DNA of 64,000 nucleotides, from the NCBI GenBank assembly GCA_052387675.1, contig JBQTIY010000001.1, positions 186,001-250,000 on the forward strand, in the 5' to 3' direction. The translations under genes and the position numbers were made by a program. The first letter of the stretch is position 1. Every line of letters begins with the position of its first letter. Origin of the DNA: JBQTIY01 sp052387675 (GTDB lineage Bacteria; Planctomycetota; B15-G4). Positions 17,171 through 28,241 of the stretch are shown piece by piece. Under the pieces are notes generated by a model, which did no database searches, had not been told where the DNA came from, and worked only from the letters and a program-made list of their open reading frames with translations.

Positions 17171-19377
17171 CGCGGCGCTCCGAGCGAGCGCGCCAGCAGG
17201 GATTCCAGCAGCGCAGCACCCAGCAGCGCCCAGAGCAGCGCGGCGGCGAGACTGCCATCGCCCGGCGCGGCGGGTTCCTCTTCGTCTTCAGCCGCTTCCT
17301 CGCCGCGCTCCCACTCCACGCCGGCGAAGGCCGCGTCGAGTGTGGTTTCATCAGCGAGGCGCAGATCGCCCTCGCGCGCATCGGGATAGGCCGCCAGCGC
17401 AAAGTTTTGGCGTGCGCCGGCCGCCTCGGAGCGCACTTCGAGCAGGTAGGCACCTGGCTCGTCGAGCGGCGTGCCCTCCAGGCGCAAGAGCGATTTGCGC
17501 GCCGAGCGTTCATCGAGCGGCACGACATCCGGGCGGTCGATGCTCGTCACGGCGCGGCTCGGCCAAGTGAGCTGCGCCGAAGTCGGCACGCCGTCCACGA
17601 CCACACTCGGGCCCTGGCCCACCGGCACATTGCTGAGTCCCGCTTCGGGCGCCACGAGCGCCGAGAGCAGTTCGTGCACCAGCGGCACCCACAGCGCGGG
17701 GTTGCGCGGCAGGAGCGACCAGCGCGTGTCGGCCGAAGTGCCGCAGAGCAGGATGCGCCCGCGGCCCAGCCGGCCTTCAACCAGCGCCGGCTCGGTGCGG
17801 CCAAGTGAGTCGGCGAAGGAGGCCAGCACCTGCGTCTCGGGCAAGGGTTCGAGGCGCCGCCAGGCAAAGATCGGCACATCGAGCAAAACCGAAAGGCGCG
17901 GATCGGAGAAGAGCGCCAGTGCTGCGGGCGCTGGTTCGGGCAGCGCCAGCGTGACGTAGTCCTCGCCCGAGCGGCCGCCCGGATCGCCCAATGTCTCGGC
18001 GCCGATGCGCGCAGGCAGCAGGCCCAGCGGCAAGAGCCGCTCTTCCCAGAGCCGGCTGTCCACGTTCTCGCCTAGAAAAATGAGCAGCGGCGTGCCGGCG
18101 CGCACAGCGAGCGCCAGCGACTCCGCGGCCGTGGCGGAAATCGCGCCGACATCGGCCAGCACGATGGCGTCGGCGGCCGCCAGCGCCGCACCGGCCTCGT
18201 CGAGGCGGCTGGCCTCCACGACGTTGGGCCGGTAGCGGCCGTCGAGTTCCTCCGGAGCGAGCGCCAAGCGCAAATAGTCGGTGGCTCCGGAAAGCGGCGA
18301 GGCATCGCCGGGCGCGCCGTCCACGAGCAGCACGTCCAAAGCCTGCCGGAGTTCGAAGGCCAGCGTGCGCGCATCGTCCAGCGGCAGTTCGTCGGCGTCG
18401 ATGCGGAAGCTCAAGTGATGCGGGCCGGGCGTGTCGATGCGCAGGCGGACGGTGGCCGTGGCCTCGCCGAGCGGCGCGAGTTCGAGGCGCTGCCGGCCGC
18501 GCGGCTCGCCGTCGAGCAGAAAGACGCCTTCGACCGAGGCCGCGGCGTTCTCCGACCAGTTGCGCACCACGGCGGCAAAGCTGACCGGTTCGCCGGAGAG
18601 CAAGAGCGGCTCTTGCGCCTCGAGCGCGAGCACGCCCAGATTGGCGGTGCCCAAGTCGGTGCCGACCGTGGGCAGCAGGCGCAGCGAGCCGCCGCCCGTG
18701 GCGAAGGTCTCGCCGAAGAGCGAGCCCAGCGCACCGGGCGCCATGGTCCAGGAGAGGCGTTGCAGGTCGCTGAGGATCAGGATGTCGAGCCGGCCGGGGC
18801 GGGCCGCGCGCACGCGGTCGCGCACGAAGCGCGCGGCGGCCACGAAGTCCGCCACGCCGGCGGGCGCGGGCAACTCGCCCTCCAGCGCCGCAACAGCCAT
18901 CGAGGGCGGCGCGCCGATCGGGGCGGGCAGCGCGGTGGCGCCGCCCAGGAAAACGAGGCTCACGGCATCGCCGCGATCGTCGGAGAGCCGGTCGAGGCGG
19001 CGCCTCAAACTGGAGAGCGCGCGATCGTCGGCGGTCACTCCGGGGGCCACGAGCCGCCCCATGCTGCCGCTGCGATCGAGCAGCACCACGACTTCGCGGC
19101 GCCCGCCGGTCACCAGCGCGAGCGGGCTGTCCTCCGGAACGAAGGGCAGCGCCATGGCCAGCGCCGCGAGCAGCACCAGCAGGCAGCGCAGCAAGAGGAG
19201 CAGCAGGCTCTCCAGACGCAGCCGGCGGCGGCGCTGCGCGAAGGCCTCTTGCAGAAAGCGCATAGCCGCGAAGGGCTGCACGACGAAGCGCCGCCGGTTG
19301 AGCAGGTGGATCAGCAGCGGCACGGCGATGAGCGCCGCACCCCAGAGCATGAGCGGCGAGCCGAAGGCGAAGTTCAT
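17167..19377 (-). CDS. BatA-like VWA membrane protein
   Basis: A 736-aa protein beginning with the aerotolerance-regulator N-terminal domain: LLIHLLNRRRFVVQPFAAMRFL at residues 21-42, then a helix at about 57-77. A VWA domain with the MIDAS motif DRSGSM at 101-106 and an SDLQRLSW segment follows. Later come Ig-like segments and an amidotransferase-like stretch (VLLVDGAPGD), and a C-terminal membrane helix near 712-730. In Bacteroides the Bat proteins support oxygen tolerance, but in most phyla the role is unknown. Metal-dependent ligand binding by the VWA domain, regulated by MoxR, is the usual model. ATG at 19377 overlaps the DUF58 stop by 4 nt. The Glu/Asp-rich stretch before the final helix is low complexity. 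Confidence 0.9.
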   Translation of the reverse strand: MNFAFGSPLMLWGAALIAVPLLIHLLNRRRFVVQPFAAMRFLQEAFAQRRRRLRLESLLLLLLRCLLVLLAALAMALPFVPEDSPLALVTGGRREVVVLLDRSGSMGRLVAPGVTADDRALSSLRRRLDRLSDDRGDAVSLVFLGGATALPAPIGAPPSMAVAALEGELPAPAGVADFVAAARFVRDRVRAARPGRLDILILSDLQRLSWTMAPGALGSLFGETFATGGGSLRLLPTVGTDLGTANLGVLALEAQEPLLLSGEPVSFAAVVRNWSENAAASVEGVFLLDGEPRGRQRLELAPLGEATATVRLRIDTPGPHHLSFRIDADELPLDDARTLAFELRQALDVLLVDGAPGDASPLSGATDYLRLALAPEELDGRYRPNVVEASRLDEAGAALAAADAIVLADVGAISATAAESLALAVRAGTPLLIFLGENVDSRLWEERLLPLGLLPARIGAETLGDPGGRSGEDYVTLALPEPAPAALALFSDPRLSVLLDVPIFAWRRLEPLPETQVLASFADSLGRTEPALVEGRLGRGRILLCGTSADTRWSLLPRNPALWVPLVHELLSALVAPEAGLSNVPVGQGPSVVVDGVPTSAQLTWPSRAVTSIDRPDVVPLDERSARKSLLRLEGTPLDEPGAYLLEVRSEAAGARQNFALAAYPDAREGDLRLADETTLDAAFAGVEWERGEEAAEDEEEPAAPGDGSLAAALLWALLGAALLESLLARSLGAPR

Positions 19378-20366
19378 CGGCGGCCCAGCCGCGTGCGGCG
19401 CGCCGCGAGATAGGCCGAGAGCGCCACTTCAAGCGGCGTGGACGTGTCGAGCAAGTGGTAGTCCGCGCCGGCGCGTCCGCAAACTCCGCGCACTTGAACC
19501 CGCCAGCGCTCGAGCGCCTCCAAATAGCCGGTGCGCAGCGCCAGCGGATCAATGAGCAGCCGCTGCGTTTCTTCCAGGCCCTCGAAGCGCGTCAGCCGGT
19601 CGAAGGGAAAGCGCAGCTCATCACCGTGCAGCACGTGCAGCACGATGGCGTCATGCCGGCGCGCGACGAGCGCGCCCAAGCCCAGCGAGAGCGCTTCGAC
19701 ATCGCCGAGCAGGTCGCTCACGATGACCACCAGCCCCGGACGCGCGACGCGCTCGGCCACGCGCTGCAGGGCGACGCCGAGGTCGGTGACGCCCTCCGGC
19801 CGCCGCTCGACCAGCGCAGCCAGGATCGGCTCGAGATGCGCGGGCGCCGTGGAGGCCGGCACAACGCGGTTGAGCACCTGATCAAAAAGCGCCAGCGCCG
19901 CGCCGTCGCGCACGCGCAGCACAAGCTGCGCGATCGAGGCCGCGACCTGGCAGGCGTAGTCATACTTGGTTGCTGCGGTGCCAACCGCGCCCGCGCCCGC
20001 GTCACGTCCGTCGGGCGCCGCCGGATAGGCCATCGAGGCGCTGCCGTCCACCACCAGCGTGCACTCGAGGTTGGTCTCCTCTTCGTAGCGCTTGATGGCC
20101 AGGCGGTCGTTGCGCGCATAGGCCTTCCAGTCGAGATGGCGCAGGTCATCGCCCTGCACGTAGGGCCGCCGCTCCACGAACTCCACCGACACGCCGCGCT
20201 TGGGGCTGCGGTGATGTCCGGCCAGAAAACCTTCGACCGCGCGACGCGCCGCCAACGTGAGCTGCGCGATGCGTTCGGCGACGGCCGGATCGGGGCGCAG
20301 CGAGCGGCCGGCGCGGCTGGGCGCATCCGGCCGGCGCGATGACGGCGAGGAGGACTCGGGCGTCAT
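19374..20366 (-). CDS. DUF58 domain protein (VWA-like partner of MoxR)
   Basis: A 330-aa soluble protein from ATG 20366, 16 nt after the moxR stop. The reading frame upstream of that ATG overlaps moxR and is an antisense-like artefact. The DUF58 signature RPYVQGDDLRHLDWKAYAR occupies about residues 68-86, followed by a VWA-like fold with DGSASM (a D-x-S-x-S MIDAS) near 107 and VVIVSDLLGD. The first 25 residues are Ser/Pro/Arg-rich. DUF58 proteins are nearly always encoded beside MoxR ATPases and are thought to be their direct partners. No membrane segment is predicted, unlike the two VWA proteins that follow. Confidence 0.93.
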   Translation of the reverse strand: MTPESSSPSSRRPDAPSRAGRSLRPDPAVAERIAQLTLAARRAVEGFLAGHHRSPKRGVSVEFVERRPYVQGDDLRHLDWKAYARNDRLAIKRYEEETNLECTLVVDGSASMAYPAAPDGRDAGAGAVGTAATKYDYACQVAASIAQLVLRVRDGAALALFDQVLNRVVPASTAPAHLEPILAALVERRPEGVTDLGVALQRVAERVARPGLVVIVSDLLGDVEALSLGLGALVARRHDAIVLHVLHGDELRFPFDRLTRFEGLEETQRLLIDPLALRTGYLEALERWRVQVRGVCGRAGADYHLLDTSTPLEVALSAYLAARRTRLGRR

Positions 20367-20382
20367 CCCCGACCCTCGGGGC

Positions 20383-21426
<1,044 letters not shown>

Positions 21427-21494
21427 CGAGTGTGCTCCGCGGTCATCGAGGGCGAACGCGCCGACCGCGTGTGCCGTTGGGAAATCCTGGCGCG

Positions 21495-21500
21495 AGTATA
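21495..21500 (-). promoter_or_regulatory. Candidate -10 element (TATACT) for the moxR block
   Basis: TATACT on the minus strand lies 68 nt before the moxR ATG, in the 95-nt gap after the upstream PQQ gene. This predicts a leader of about 60 nt. I see no good -35 at 16-18 nt spacing. Confidence 0.4.
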
Positions 21501-21521
21501 CGGAGCCGGCCCTCGCCTCGC

Positions 21522-23519
21522 TCAGGGCTGCGCGGCGAACCAGAGGAGATACCAAGTCCCCGGCCAGCCGGCACGCTCGATGAGCGGCGAGAGTGTGACC
21601 ACGCCGTCGCCCAGGGTTTGGATCGAGACCACGCCGGCCGGAACGGAATCCACCAGCGGGAAAGACTGGGGCGGAGCCTGCAGGTTGCCGGCCTCGAAGA
21701 CCTGCACGCCGGCTGCGGTCGGCAGAAGCACCCGCTCGCCGAGGCAGAGCGGCCGTCCGAGCACGGCCTGCTCGGCCGGCAGCGCCGGACTGCTGGCCAG
21801 CGTGTGTCCGTCGGGACCGAGCAAGACGAGGCTGCTGAGTCCGCCGCGCCGCCGCGTGCAAAGCACGGCGGGCGAAGGCCGCCCCTGAGGATCCGGGCGC
21901 AGGGCGGCCACATGCACGCGGTCCAGCTTCTCGATGGGGTCATCCAAGATGAGCTGGCCGCCCGGGCCCGGCTCCAAGGCCAGCATGTAAAGAAAGCGCG
22001 AATCGCTGGGCGCCACGACGAGGCGCTCGCCATAGAGCCGCACGGGCTCCTCATCCCAGCCGCCGGTCTCGAAGAGAAAGGCCGGCTCGTAGACATCGGG
22101 ATCCTGGGGGAAGACGCGGTCGTAACGAAAGGTGTGGCGCAGGTGGCCGGTGAGCCCGTCGACGACGGCCACGACGCCGAAGCCGGTGCAGGCGTAAACC
22201 AGGCCCCCGTGCACAGCCACCGGCCCTTCGCGGGGACGCTTGTCCAAGTCCTCGACATCCGTCTCGGCGAGCCGGCTGGCGAAACGCGGGACCTGTGCGG
22301 CGCTGGCCAGCGGCACCTCGAAGAGCAGCCGCCCATCGGCCACGGCAAAGGCTGCCAGTGAGACGTCGGTCACCAGCCCCACGCGAAAGATCTGCACGAA
22401 GAGCCGCGGCCCGGACACGGCGGGCGGGCCGATGGCCACGCTCGCTGCACCGGCGCGCGGCACGGCCACGCGCCAAGCCACGACGCCCCCGGGATCGATG
22501 GCGAGCAGGTGTGCGTCGGTGGGTGTGCTGATCTCGCGCCAGCGGCCGCGCACCGGCAGATTAGCCGGCACGATGAGTCGGTCGCCGGCCAGCGCCCACG
22601 TGAAGGCGGTGGGGTTGGGACGGTCATTCGTCAGCGCCGACTCTGGCAAGAGGTCCTTGAGCCAAGCGCGCTGCGCGAAGCTCGGCTCGCCCGTGGCGCG
22701 CTGCAGACCGAGCAGGCCCTCAGTGCGCAAGAGCAGAAACTCGCCGGCAGTTCCTTCGGCCAAGGCGGGCAGGCTGTAGCTGTCATCGCTTTCCGGCGTG
22801 AAGGGAAAGCGATAGCCGCCTTGCCAGCGCCAGCTCCGCGCGGAGGCGAGAGGCTGGCTGGCCGCGGGCGCCGCTGCCGTGGCAGCAAGGTGCGCGCTGC
22901 TCGCCGCCAGCAGGGCTGCGCCGCCCGGATGATCGGCGACGCGCGCGGCCAGGGCCTGCGCCACCCACCAGTCGCCGCGCTCGAAGGAGAGGCGTGCGGC
23001 GGCCAGCGTGGCCGCGCTGCCGGCCGCGAAGCTGTGCGCCCGGCCAGCGAGTTCCAGCAGCCCGCCGAGGTCACGCGTGGCCTGCGCCTCAGCCAGCGCC
23101 GCCGCGAGGTCGGCCTCCACGCGAGCCACCACGGCGGGCGAGCCCGTCTCGCGGACCATGCGGCCGGCCAGCGCGAGCGCCGGCACATGCGTGCGGCTGC
23201 CGAAGGGCACGAGCGCGGGCAGCGCGTTGGCACGCAGCGCCCGCACCAGCGCGGCGGATTCATCGGCATCACCCCGATCGATGGCGCCCTGCAACTTGGC
23301 CAGGAGCGTGCGCGCCTGGCCGTCGTCTTCCAGCGGCAGCGTGGCGCCGTTGCGAAAGGACTGGCCCTCGGGCGCGATGAACTGCGCACGCGCGGCGCTG
23401 TGCAGGCCGGCGCACAGCACCGCCAGCAGCAACACCCCACGTCCAAGGGCCCCACGTGTAGGGGCCCCACGCGCGAGAGCGCCACGCGCGCGGCGCGCGG
23501 CGGGCCGGCCCGCACTCAT
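21522..23519 (-). CDS. Second secreted PQQ-type beta-propeller protein
   Basis: A 665-aa protein from ATG 23519, overlapping the FtsB-like stop as ATGA. The N-terminus is Arg/Gly/Ala repeats (from 15-bp DNA units) followed by a hydrophobic signal segment ending in SAARAQ. Residues about 60-200 are helical and resemble the pre-propeller region of the larger protein at 10677-14855. The C-terminal half has PQQ-like blades, for example GLVYACTGFGVVAVVDGLTGHLRHTFRYD, AHLLAIDPGGVVAWRVAVP and DGRLLFEVPL. It lies directly upstream of moxR in the same orientation but has its own promoter candidate and a 95-nt gap. A shared role with the propeller in the block is plausible. Confidence 0.82.
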   Translation of the reverse strand: MSAGRPAARRARGALARGAPTRGALGRGVLLLAVLCAGLHSAARAQFIAPEGQSFRNGATLPLEDDGQARTLLAKLQGAIDRGDADESAALVRALRANALPALVPFGSRTHVPALALAGRMVRETGSPAVVARVEADLAAALAEAQATRDLGGLLELAGRAHSFAAGSAATLAAARLSFERGDWWVAQALAARVADHPGGAALLAASSAHLAATAAAPAASQPLASARSWRWQGGYRFPFTPESDDSYSLPALAEGTAGEFLLLRTEGLLGLQRATGEPSFAQRAWLKDLLPESALTNDRPNPTAFTWALAGDRLIVPANLPVRGRWREISTPTDAHLLAIDPGGVVAWRVAVPRAGAASVAIGPPAVSGPRLFVQIFRVGLVTDVSLAAFAVADGRLLFEVPLASAAQVPRFASRLAETDVEDLDKRPREGPVAVHGGLVYACTGFGVVAVVDGLTGHLRHTFRYDRVFPQDPDVYEPAFLFETGGWDEEPVRLYGERLVVAPSDSRFLYMLALEPGPGGQLILDDPIEKLDRVHVAALRPDPQGRPSPAVLCTRRRGGLSSLVLLGPDGHTLASSPALPAEQAVLGRPLCLGERVLLPTAAGVQVFEAGNLQAPPQSFPLVDSVPAGVVSIQTLGDGVVTLSPLIERAGWPGTWYLLWFAAQP
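23442..23486. repeat. Three 15-bp direct repeats in the signal-peptide region of the PQQ gene
   Basis: Three 15-bp units at 23442-23456, 23457-23471 and 23472-23486 share the core GCCCCACG or a close variant, and a fourth partial unit lies at 23433-23441. On the coding strand they give alternating Arg-Gly-Ala pentapeptides that lengthen the positively charged N-region before the signal helix. The 15-bp period preserves the frame. Confidence 0.75.
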
Positions 23520-23839
23520 GGGGACTTGCTGCGTCCCTTCGTGCTCACGTCGGACTCGTTCACCACGCGATAGCCCGGCACGTCCGGTGAAAGCAGGAAG
23601 CTCTCGGCGAGCCGCTGCCGCAGCAGCGGATCTTGTTCCACGCCGTCGGCCCACTCCTGCAGGCCCTGCAACTGCGGCTCGAGGCGCTGCAGGTCCTGCA
23701 CAACCTCCGCGCGGCGTTCGCTCAGGAGATGCTGGTCCCACCAGGCCGGCAGAAGGCCAGTGAGCAGGACGTAGGCGATGCCCAGGCCGAGGACCAGCGT
23801 GAGGCTGTCGCGGCGGACGAGACCGCGGATCGCTTGCAT
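23516..23839 (-). CDS. Small single-pass protein with FtsB/DivIC-like architecture
   Basis: A 107-aa protein from ATG 23839 with one membrane helix (about residues 13-32) and then a coiled-coil with LSERRAEVVQDLQRLEPQLQGLQEW. A polar tail mentions VPGYRVVNESD. Length and layout match FtsB/DivIC-type septum proteins, but similar one-helix-plus-coil proteins also occur elsewhere, so this is architectural only. Two facts are suggestive. FtsB is commonly encoded beside enolase, and enolase lies just downstream of this gene's promoter region here. It also starts a two-gene unit with the PQQ propeller protein. Confidence 0.6.
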   Translation of the reverse strand: MQAIRGLVRRDSLTLVLGLGIAYVLLTGLLPAWWDQHLLSERRAEVVQDLQRLEPQLQGLQEWADGVEQDPLLRQRLAESFLLSPDVPGYRVVNESDVSTKGRSKSP

Positions 23840-23848
23840 GACCGCGCC

Positions 23849-23854
23849 AGCATA
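23849..23854 (-). promoter_or_regulatory. Candidate -10 element (TATGCT) for the FtsB-like gene
   Basis: TATGCT on the minus strand ends 9 nt before the ATG at 23839, compatible with a very short or absent leader. There is no obvious -35. Confidence 0.3.
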
Positions 23855-23894
23855 CGCAGGCCCAGCAGCCTTCCTAGCGCAATTCAGGCCGAAC

Positions 23895-25157
<1,263 letters not shown>

Positions 25158-25254
25158 GGAAGCGCGTGGCTCGGCGGGTGCGGGAAAACGGCGCATCCTA
25201 AGTCCTGGCGGAAGCACGGGCCAGCGGGCCTCGCGGGGGCCAAGGCGCTTGTTG

Positions 25255-25260
25255 TAAGGT
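25255..25260 (+). promoter_or_regulatory. Candidate -10 element or ribosome-binding site for psd
   Basis: TAAGGT ends 8 nt before the psd ATG. It fits a TAnnnT promoter with a near-leaderless transcript, but the internal AAGG could equally be a Shine-Dalgarno at normal spacing. Confidence 0.3.
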
Positions 25261-25268
25261 TCCGCGCC

Positions 25269-25934
25269 ATGCGCTGGCCGTTCACGCCCTTCGGCACCTC
25301 CACGCTCTTGGCCAGCCTCGCGGTCTGCGCCGTGCTGGGCGGGGCGCTGGCCTGGCTCACCGGGCAGCCCGCCTGGGCCCTGGCGCCTCTGCCGCTGGTG
25401 CTCTTCCTGCTCAACTTCTTCCGCGACCCGGAGCGGCAGGCCGAGGGCGGCGAAGAGCAGCTCGTCTCGCCGGCCGACGGTCTGGTGGCCGACATCGTCA
25501 CCGTGACCGACTCCGCGCTGGGCGTGCCTTGCACGCGCATCGGCATCTTTCTGTCGGTCTTCGACGTGCACGTGAATCGCACGCCCTGCACGGGTGTGGT
25601 GGCCAGTGTGCAGCAGCGGCCCGGCGGCTTTCTCGATGCGCGCGACCCGCGCGCCAGCGAGCAGAACCGCGCGGCCACGATCGTGCTCACGCGGCCCGAC
25701 GGGCGCAGCGTGGCTGTGCGGCAGATCACCGGGCTCATCGCGCGGCGCATCATCTGTCCGGTGCGGCCCGGCGAGGCGCTGACGCGCGGTCAGCGCTACG
25801 GCATGATCCGTTTCGGCTCGCGCACCGAACTCATCGTGCCCACCGCCGAACTGGCGCAGCTGCTCGTGCGCGTGGGCGACCGGGCGCAAGGCGGCCGCAC
25901 GCTGCTGGCTGAGTTGCGCCCCGCGACGCGATGA
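25269..25934 (+). CDS. psd: Phosphatidylserine decarboxylase (short, proenzyme type)
   Basis: A 221-aa membrane-associated proenzyme. One or two hydrophobic helices lie at about residues 12-30 and 36-50, followed by SPADG at 67-71 and DVHVNRTP with the conserved histidine at 99-106. The self-cleavage site is FGSRTELIVP, with Gly183-Ser184; serinolysis there makes the pyruvoyl cofactor. It decarboxylates phosphatidylserine to phosphatidylethanolamine. The length matches the short archaeal-type Psd rather than the longer proteobacterial type. Its stop overlaps pssA by 4 nt, so substrate-making and substrate-using enzymes are coupled. Confidence 0.93.
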   Translation: MRWPFTPFGTSTLLASLAVCAVLGGALAWLTGQPAWALAPLPLVLFLLNFFRDPERQAEGGEEQLVSPADGLVADIVTVTDSALGVPCTRIGIFLSVFDVHVNRTPCTGVVASVQQRPGGFLDARDPRASEQNRAATIVLTRPDGRSVAVRQITGLIARRIICPVRPGEALTRGQRYGMIRFGSRTELIVPTAELAQLLVRVGDRAQGGRTLLAELRPATR

Positions 25935-26824
25935 GCGGCCGGCGACTCATCCCGGTCGTGCCCACAGCGCTCACCCTGGGCAATTTGGTTTGCGGCTTTC
26001 TGGCCATGGCCAAACTCATCGACGCGCTGCAGCTCGCGCCGGTCAATGGCGGCCCGCTCTCGCCGCTCTTCGGCGAGCGCGTGCTGCAGGCCTGCTGGCT
26101 GCTCATCGCCGGCATGATCTTCGATGCGCTCGACGGGCGCGTGGCGCGCCTGATGAAGGCCTCCTCGGCCTTCGGCGTGCAGCTTGATTCGCTGGCGGAT
26201 GTGGTCAGCTTTGGACTGGCGCCCGCGCTCATGGCCAAGGTCGTCTACGAGCACACCATGCGCTCGCTCGACCTAGCCTGGCGGCCAGGCTGGGTCACCA
26301 CGCTCTGTGCGCTCTACCTGATGGGCGCGGCCCTGCGCCTGGCGCGTTTCAACGTGGCCGCCGACTCCGACGAGAAGAGCCACGACGTCTTCATGGGCCT
26401 GCCCTCGCCCGCCGCCGCGCTGACCATTGTCACAACCTGCTTCTTCATTTTCGACGGCCGCACGGCGCTGTGGCTCGCGCCCGAGACGATCGACGCCGTG
26501 GCCGTGGGCCTGCTGCGCGCGCTGCCCGGCATGGCCGCGCTGCTGGGCCTGCTCATGGTCTCGCGGGTGCGCTACGTGCACCTGTTCCAGCGCTACGTCA
26601 AGCAGCGCACGCGCGTCGGCACGGCCGTGCGCATGTTCCTCGTGGCCTGGCTGGTGGCTTTCTTTCACGAGTGGTCGCTCTTCGTCGGCGCGCTGCTCTA
26701 TGTCATCGGCGGGCTGGTGCTGTGGCTGCTGGCACGCGCGCGCGGTCGCTCGCCCGTGGACAGCCTGCCCCCACCCTGGGATGAGGACGACGACGGGCCC
26801 GAGACGACCGAGGCGCGCCCATGA
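25931..26824 (+). CDS. pssA: CDP-diacylglycerol--serine O-phosphatidyltransferase
   Basis: A 297-aa polytopic membrane enzyme carrying the CDP-alcohol phosphotransferase motif: DALDGRVAR at residues 65-73, then G82, D86 and D90 in the right spacing. It condenses CDP-diacylglycerol with serine to give phosphatidylserine, the substrate of the adjacent Psd. About seven hydrophobic segments can be counted, followed by an acidic, proline-rich C-tail (PPPWDEDDDGPETTE). ATG at 25931 overlaps psd as ATGA, and its stop overlaps folK the same way. Confidence 0.94.
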   Translation: MSGRRLIPVVPTALTLGNLVCGFLAMAKLIDALQLAPVNGGPLSPLFGERVLQACWLLIAGMIFDALDGRVARLMKASSAFGVQLDSLADVVSFGLAPALMAKVVYEHTMRSLDLAWRPGWVTTLCALYLMGAALRLARFNVAADSDEKSHDVFMGLPSPAAALTIVTTCFFIFDGRTALWLAPETIDAVAVGLLRALPGMAALLGLLMVSRVRYVHLFQRYVKQRTRVGTAVRMFLVAWLVAFFHEWSLFVGALLYVIGGLVLWLLARARGRSPVDSLPPPWDEDDDGPETTEARP

Positions 26825-27345
26825 GCGCGGCTGGGCGGACCGTGCGCGCCCTCGTCGCACTGGGCGGCAATCTCGAGCCGCGCCGACAGCATCTGCTCGA
26901 CGCGCAGGCCGAACTCGCCGCACTGCCCGAGACGCGCCTGCTGGCCTGTTCGGCCCTGCACGAGACAGCCCCGGTGGAGTGCGCCGCCGGCGATCCGGCC
27001 TTCCTGAATGGCGCCTGCCTGCTCGAGACCAGCCTGCCGCCGCGCGCCCTGCTCGCGGCGCTGCAGGAGATCGAGCGCCGCCACGGTCGAGTGCGCGGAG
27101 CCGGCGCGCCGCGGCACGCGCCGCGCAGCCTCGATCTGGATCTCATCCTGCACGGCGACACGATCCTGGACGAAGCGGGGCTGAATCTGCCGCATCCGCG
27201 CGCGCATGAACGGCGCTTCGTGCTCCAACCTGCAGCCGAGATCGCACCCGAACTGGTCCATCCCGTGCTGGGCCGCAGCTTGGCTCGCCTGCTGGCCGAG
27301 TGCCCGCCGCCCGCGCCGGAATCCAGCCGCGCATGCTCACACTAA
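26821..27345 (+). CDS. folK: 2-amino-4-hydroxy-6-hydroxymethyldihydropteridine pyrophosphokinase
   Basis: A 174-aa protein that pyrophosphorylates the pterin alcohol in folate synthesis using ATP. The HPPK fold is visible as ALVALGGNLEPR at the N-terminus, ETAPVEC near residue 48, FLNGACLLET, and the Mg2+/ATP-binding RSLDLDLILHG near 101-111. NLPHPRAHERRFVLQPAAEIAP closes the family signature. It overlaps pssA by 4 nt and panC by 13 nt, an unusual join of lipid, folate and pantothenate genes in one rightward run. Confidence 0.95.
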   Translation: MSAAGRTVRALVALGGNLEPRRQHLLDAQAELAALPETRLLACSALHETAPVECAAGDPAFLNGACLLETSLPPRALLAALQEIERRHGRVRGAGAPRHAPRSLDLDLILHGDTILDEAGLNLPHPRAHERRFVLQPAAEIAPELVHPVLGRSLARLLAECPPPAPESSRACSH

Positions 27346-28205
27346 GCGAACTCGCCGCCGCGAAGGCGGCCTGCCGTGCCGCCGGCACGCGCGGCAGCGT
27401 GGGCTTTCTGCCGACCATGGGCGCGCTGCACGAGGGGCACCTTGAGCTGGCGCGACGCGCGCGACGCGAGTGCCAGACCGTCGTGGTTTCCATCTTCGTG
27501 AACCCGCTGCAGTTCGACGACCCGGCCGACTTGGCGCGCTATCCGCGGCAGGAGGCGCAGGACGCCGCGCTGCTGGCGGGTGCCGGGGTGGACTTGCTGC
27601 TCATGCTGCGACGCGAAGAGATGTATCCGCCCGAGTTCGCCACGCGCCTCAGCCAGACGCCGGCGCTCACCGATGTGCTGGAGGGCGCTGCGCGGCCCGG
27701 CCATTTTCAGGGCGTACTCACCGTCGTGGCCAAGCTCTTCGGCATTGTCGGTCCCTGCCGGGCCTACTTCGGCCGCAAAGATTTCCAGCAAACCGTCGTG
27801 CTGCGCCGCATGGCGCTCGACCTTGAGCTGCCGGTGGAGTTAGTGGTTTGCGACACGGTGCGCGAGCCCGACGGCCTCGCGCGCTCCAGCCGCAATGTTT
27901 TCCTCAGTGCCGAGGAGCGCCGCCGCGCAGCGGCCCTGCCGCGAGCGCTGCGCGTCGTGCAGCAGCGCTTCGCCGCCGGAGAGCGCAGCGGCCCGGCACT
28001 CGAGCGCGGGCTGCGCGCAGACCTCGAGCGCGACCTGGGCGTCTCGCCGGACTATGCAGCCGTCGTGCACCCCACGGATCTGTCGCGACGCGAACAGGCG
28101 CAGCCGGGCGATGCCGTGCTCGTAGCGGCCCGCGTGGGTCGCGTGCGCCTGATCGACAACCATCTCCTCGGTGCTACAATCGGCCCCTTTGCCGAAGGCC
28201 CCTGA
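27333..28205 (+). CDS. panC: Pantothenate synthetase
   Basis: A 290-aa enzyme that joins pantoate and beta-alanine with ATP through a pantoyl-adenylate. ATG 27333 gives the normal family N-terminus, and the frame can be extended to 27300 only inside folK. Motifs: PTMGALHEGH with the HxGH-type nucleotide motif HEGH at residues 33-36, SIFVNPLQF, PGHFQGVLTVVAKLF, the KMSKS-like GRKDFQQ, and ARSSRNVFLS. A sigma-70-like promoter is embedded in its last 50 bases, apparently serving panD. Confidence 0.96.
   Translation: MLTLSELAAAKAACRAAGTRGSVGFLPTMGALHEGHLELARRARRECQTVVVSIFVNPLQFDDPADLARYPRQEAQDAALLAGAGVDLLLMLRREEMYPPEFATRLSQTPALTDVLEGAARPGHFQGVLTVVAKLFGIVGPCRAYFGRKDFQQTVVLRRMALDLELPVELVVCDTVREPDGLARSSRNVFLSAEERRRAAALPRALRVVQQRFAAGERSGPALERGLRADLERDLGVSPDYAAVVHPTDLSRREQAQPGDAVLVAARVGRVRLIDNHLLGATIGPFAEGP
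28153..28180 (+). promoter_or_regulatory. Sigma-70-like promoter inside the end of panC, upstream of panD
   Basis: TCGACA at 28153-28158 (five of six matches to TTGACA) and TACAAT at 28175-28180 (five of six to TATAAT) are separated by 16 nt. This is the best-matching -35/-10 pair I found. Transcription would start near 28187, giving panD a leader of about 55 nt. Confidence 0.5.
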
Positions 28206-28241
28206 GTTGGCCTGTCGTTTCAGCCCTCCGGAGTTTTGCCC

